A stretch of 64,000 nt of DNA from Gaeumannomyces sp. JS-464 (lineage: Eukaryota; Ascomycota; Sordariomycetes; Magnaporthales; Magnaporthaceae): contig NGZR01000003.1 in the NCBI GenBank assembly GCA_002197995.1, forward strand, positions 6,386,001-6,450,000, in the 5' to 3' direction. Of this stretch, positions 60,117 to 64,000 are shown one piece after another (positions within the stretch are counted from its first letter, which is position 1; each line of letters starts with the position of its first letter). The notes under the pieces are model-generated. The model was not told the origin of the DNA. It did no database searches and worked only from the letters and a program-made list of their open reading frames with translations. Position numbers and translations under genes: made by a program.

Positions 60117-62183
60117 TCAGGAGTCGTAATTCCACCGGATCAACTTTGGGGCGAGGGTGCCCCTGCCCGGGAGGAGGATGGCCCTGCGCCTGACCGGGAA
60201 GAAGTCCGAGGCCCAGGTCTGGTCGTCGCGGAAGCGGGCCAGGCCCGTGTCGCCGACGCCGACGACCTCCTTGACGGGGTCCCACGTGTCGTCCCCGTCG
60301 TAGCGGACGAGCAGCCGCCTCTCGGGCGGGAGCGCGCACCTGCGGGCGTGGGCCGTCTCGTAGCCCCTGCCCGCGACCTCGGCGGCGACGTCGCGGGCGG
60401 CGCGCATGGCGGGCAGCAGCCCCGGGGCCGTGTACGAAGGGCCGGCGACGGCGAGGCGGCCGCCAAAGGCGGCCAGCAGCTGGGCGTGGGCGGCGGCCAG
60501 GCGGGCGCGGTGGCCGACGGCGTGTTGGGGGATGCAGTCCCTGGCCGTCTTGACGCTGGCGAAGGTGCGATCGCGGAGCCGGTACTTGTCCGGGAAGCCG
60601 AGGTGCCTGCACACGACGGCGTGGGCGAGCCGGCTGGCCTCGTCCTCGGTCCGGGGCCCCGTCTGCTCGTCGATGCGCAGCATCACCGTCAGCTTGGTGC
60701 CCGGGACCGTGTCGCCCGACGGGTGGGGGGCCGGGTGGCCCCTGGCGTGGGCGCGGGCGGCGCCGACGGCGTCGTCGCGGTCCGAGTCAAAGATGACGCC
60801 CAGCACGCCCGGCTCGACGTCGGCGGTCGGCGGGACCAGGTAGCCGAAGCCGCGGTGCGGGTGGTTGAGCTCCGGGTCAGGGTAGTAGAGGTTGACGATC
60901 TGCATCGTCACGGCCTGCATGTCAGCCAGGGCCGGGAGCCGCCCGTCGGTGATGCCGGCCAGGGTCTTGGCGTAGATGGTTGAGACGACTTTGTTGAAGC
61001 TCCGGCTGGTCTTGTTCGTTTTGACCTGCATGGTGGCGGGGGGAGTTTACTCGTCAGTTGGCAAGAACGAAAGAGCACCGTGCTCGGTGTGGTCCTGTCA
61101 GTCCGCGCTTACCCTGACAGAGGACTCTTGGCCGGCCTGGATGTAGCCTAGGTTGGCCACGGGCTCGTTTAGCCTGACTTCGACGTTGGGGTTCGCGCGC
61201 AGAGCGTCAGCCAGCGCGTTTGTGAAGGTGGAGAAGCCATTCAGAAACCCGGTCGCGGTAACCGCGCCGGGTGAGAGTATATCGGCGGAAAAGAGGTCTC
61301 TGACGGCGTTGCCCTGGGTCGAAACGTCGAGGTAGATCTCCTCCTGGAGCGCCGCGTTCGCCTTGGACTCGATCTGAGTGCCCGGCAGCGCCCCCACGGC
61401 ATTGCGGATGACGGTTTGCAGGAAGACGGACGACTGCACGCTCAGCCGCCAGGGGCTGCCGCCGTAGATGCCGTGCACCATGGCCGCGATCAGGTTGTCG
61501 ACGAGCTTCCGGCCGCCGAGGAGCCGCGCGAAAAAGTCGCCGACCGACTCGTCCGGCGTCGCGGCGAGCGTCTCGGCGACCTTGCGCCGGGCTGCGGCGC
61601 CGCTCTCGATTAGCGGCCTCTTGGAGAGCGGCTTGCGGAGAGTCCACCAGAGCAGCGCGCGGAACGAGCCGGCCAGGAGGGGCTCGGTGGCGACCTTGCG
61701 CCCCAGCGCGTACAAGTAGCGGACGAGGGCCAGGAAGGACTGGAAAAAGCGCTCGCGGAAGTCGAGCTGCGGCCCCGTCAGCTCGACCAGGTGGTCCGGG
61801 TAGTAGATGTAGCGGCGGGCGAGTGTGTCGGGCTCGCCGCTGGGCGAGCTGCCGGCGCTGCCGTGCCCCAGGCTCCACGTCTTGCCCACGAGGTCCAGGG
61901 AGTGCAGCAGCTCCGCGTAGACCAGCAGGTCGGTAAAGTTCTTGGTGGACGGCGCGATGAGGCGCGGGCCGTACTCGCACACGACCCGCGCCGGCGTGCC
62001 GTCGGGTAGGCGCCTCTGCAGGTCCATGGTGTGCGAGTCGACCCAGCCGCCCAGCCGGTCCGACGCCTCGTACAGCGTGATGCGGGCCGAGGGCAGGAAC
62101 TTGGTCAGGTAGTAGGCCGTCGTCAGGCCCGTCACGCCACCCCCCAGCACGGCTATCGTGGCGGGCGGGCGGTTCTGGCGGAC

Positions 62184-62215
<32 letters not shown>

Positions 62216-62405
62216 CGCCGCTGCTGCCGCGGCCGCCATTGCGGCTGCTGGTGCGGGAGCTGTAGACCCTGCTGACGGCCGGCCAGCAGTCTGCACTGCC
62301 GCTGGGTGGTGCTGGGGCTGCCCGTGGCCTCAGAACACGCCATGGCGAGCTGCGCCGTTGGAGGCAGCAGCGGGCGCAGGCCGTGCGCCTTATTGACACC
62401 AGCAT
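60117..62405 (-). CDS. hem14: Protoporphyrinogen oxidase (mitochondrial heme pathway)
   Basis: Oxidises protoporphyrinogen IX to protoporphyrin IX, the penultimate heme step, at the mitochondrial inner membrane; FAD-dependent. Two exons, 61113-62405 and 60117-61025, with an 87-bp intron (GTAAGC donor) in phase; 733 residues, no frameshift. The N-terminus (MLVSIRRTACARCCLQRRSS) is Arg-rich without acids, as in mitochondrial presequences, followed by a poly-Ser tract. The FAD motif is IAVLGGGVTGLTTAYYL. Conserved segments include GLRKPLSK-like helices, MVHGIYGGSPWRLSV and the C-terminal FAD region FGGRLAVAGPSYTAPG. Beyond the usual end lie about 90 further residues, down to LIRWNYDS, which I do not recognise; they make the protein longer than typical homologues of about 500-600 residues. 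Confidence 0.92.
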
Positions 62406-63238
62406 CACGATTCCCTTTCGGTGAAATCACGACTGGGCTATTGGAGGGGCTGGCATGCTTTCGCTGGGTGCGCGGCGGAGGTGTGTTGGTGGTGAAAATA
62501 TGCAAATTCGATATTTCTGATGGCATCACTAGTCGATCACAGCCGTTGAATTGACACCCGCCGATTGGGCCATCAAGGGTGCTAGCTGCCCCTTGCAGGT
62601 GGGCCCTGACGGCCAAAACTCCAAAATGGGTTTAGCGTATTCAGGACGTTGGTACCTCAGCGGCACTCCAGGGGATCGGCTTTTCATTTTCGACTCCACG
62701 AAAGAGCATGACCGAAAGTTGATGAATTAGAGCAGACTACCTACCTACCTACCTATCTTACTGACCCTTTGAAAGAATGTCTGAAAGCAACGGCGCAGAG
62801 ATGGTTCCAAGTTTTCCTCCGACCAACTGGCCAGATCCCTCCTCCGATGATCGCTGAGGTGTGGACGCACGCAGCCTTTGTTCATGAGGAGGCACGATGC
62901 ACGATGCAAACGCAAACGTTGGGCCTGGAATGTGCTCATGGGCGCATTTTCAGACGCCTTCTGCAAACGGCCGAATGGAAACGGACAAACCCTTGGGCTG
63001 CGATGATCTCTCATCGCCGGCTTCCTCCCCAAACGTCTCCAAGCTTTCCCCCAGCTTCAGCCAGAACCTCCCCCGCAGAAACCCAGGTGGAGGCCCGCGT
63101 CGTCTTGGATTCCAGGCTCCGCGTGCCAAGTTCGATGCTATAAACCCAACCCCAACGGTCGCGACGAGACTCCAAACGCAAGCACACTCAAAAGATCGCA
63201 ATCACACTCGCCGGCGCATCATCAGTTCATCAATCATC
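62406..63238. promoter_or_regulatory. Divergent spacer HEM14 / MGTRG gene
   Basis: 0.83 kb, no gene. It includes a CTAC tetranucleotide run at 62737-62754. Confidence 0.45.
62737..62754. repeat. (CTAC)n microsatellite
   Basis: Four and a half CTAC units in the HEM14/MGTRG divergent spacer. Confidence 0.85.
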
Positions 63239-64000
63239 ATGGGAACCAGGGGGCTGTGGGCCTTCAAATACCGCCAGAAGTACTACGCGTTCTTCAATAG
63301 ATAGTATGGCCGCCCACCCTCACCCCCTTCCTTGACGTTTTGGCCGCCGCGCCGCGACAACACGCGTGACTGCGGATCATCCACACTTGGCTGTCCACAC
63401 GCTGACTTCGACACAGTGACTCGAATGAGTTGGGCGCGACACTTGCGCTTATGATCCCTCGAAACCCCGATGAGCTGCGGGAATGGCTGGCCACGACGCG
63501 CCGGGACCTTGCGGCGCTGGCGCAGCGCCTCGAACAGGCATGGACTGTGTCGGTCGATAGCCCAAGGGAAGCAAGCCCATTTGTTCCGTCCCCGGGGCCG
63601 AGGAGCTGCTTCTCGCACCCGGATACATCAGGCCCGACTATGATCTGTTTTTGGAGTACCTCTGCGTGGTCGACCTCGACCGCCAAACTCTGGTCTACGA
63701 CCACGTCTGCCACTTCCGCCTGGAGAGGCTGCCCGACGCGGAGACCTTGGAGTCATTGACGCAGCCGGCCAACAGGTACTGGCTGGGACTGGACCTGGAT
63801 CCGGCAGATCCTTGCATTACCACCGATGCGGCGCCGCTTCCGCCCATTGCCGACGAGCTGTCGGTCGAGATCGGGTATATGGCGCTGGAGCATAGCTCAT
63901 GGCGAGGATTACCAGGCTTGACGGCGAGACGGAGGCTTTGGTGTCTGCGATGAGTGACTTCCGCCAGCTCATCTGCCACACGTACGAGATGGCCATCACG
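63239..64000 (+). CDS. MGTRG-type fungal hypothetical protein, 5' part (continues past window)
   Basis: The start MGTRGLWAFKYRQKYYAFFN is followed by a 113-bp intron (63304-63416, GTATGG donor, CTGAC branch site, ACAG acceptor), giving RYDSNELGATLALMIPRN and DELREWLATTRRDL. Proteins opening MGTRG with an early Y-x-x-Y...DS pattern are a recurrent fungal family of unknown function; I recognise the pattern only from its general appearance. The frame then shifts near 63580-63591 into GAEELLLAPGYIRPDYDLF and CVVDLDRQTLVYDHVCHF, and shifts again near 63894-63897 into MARITRLDGETEALVSAM, each consistent with one missing base. The gene is open at the window end. No catalytic motif or signal peptide is seen. 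Confidence 0.75.

Overview
The window is nuclear DNA of a filamentous ascomycete, most likely a Sordariomycete. The evidence is the gene content (Zn2Cys6 regulator, tricalbin, MED14, a DUF2406 protein, proteins beginning MGTRG), the short GT-AG introns of about 58-215 bp with CTGAC/CTAAC-type branch sites, and gene spacing of 0.5-5 kb. I recognise 17 protein genes, one degraded gene of an unrecognised family and one Tc1/mariner transposon. I see no rRNA, tRNA, CRISPR array or secondary-metabolite cluster.

Layout. 1-464: 3' end of an MFS transporter. 1554-2480 (-): degraded hypothetical gene. 4363-6014 (+): atypical kinase-like gene. 6561-7349 (-): U2AF small subunit. 9411-11051: Tc1/mariner element with perfect 34-bp inverted repeats and a dead transposase. 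11664-16461 (+): tricalbin (SMP plus C2 domains). 17151-20833 (-): C2H2/Zn2Cys6 transcription factor. 22202-23242 (-): short-chain dehydrogenase. 24619-26712 (+): FYVE-RING protein. 27888-32012 (-): full-size ABCB multidrug transporter. 33775-35842 (+): F-box-like protein. 36274-39697 (-): Fun30/SMARCAD1-type remodeller. 40955-41510 (+): Vma21. 42686-44316 (-): DUF2406 protein. 49039-49853 (-): ribosomal protein eL33. 52259-54289 (+): glucose-6-phosphate dehydrogenase. 56053-59588 (+): MED14. 60117-62405 (-): protoporphyrinogen oxidase. 63239-64000 (+): start of a MGTRG-type hypothetical gene.

The genes do not form one pathway. They are a housekeeping set (splicing, transcription, translation, V-ATPase assembly, heme, NADPH, ER-plasma membrane contact) mixed with accessory genes.

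The most important property for a reader is that most of the long genes, including essential ones (U2AF, G6PDH, MED14), are interrupted by isolated one-base indels. Most lie in short homopolymer runs and most are deletions. Once each is allowed for, exon phases and total lengths close exactly for the models I could count. I read this as uncorrected sequencing error, not gene death, and annotate those loci as CDS with the break positions. The transposase (CAA-to-TAA type stops, consistent with RIP) and the gene at 1554-2480 look genuinely decayed.

Structures worth a second look are a 79-bp TA-flanked foldback in the eL33/G6PDH divergent promoter, a 10-nt microexon in eL33, the transposon with its 44-bp subterminal repeats, and an intron-retention form of the F-box-like gene that would gain a membrane tail.
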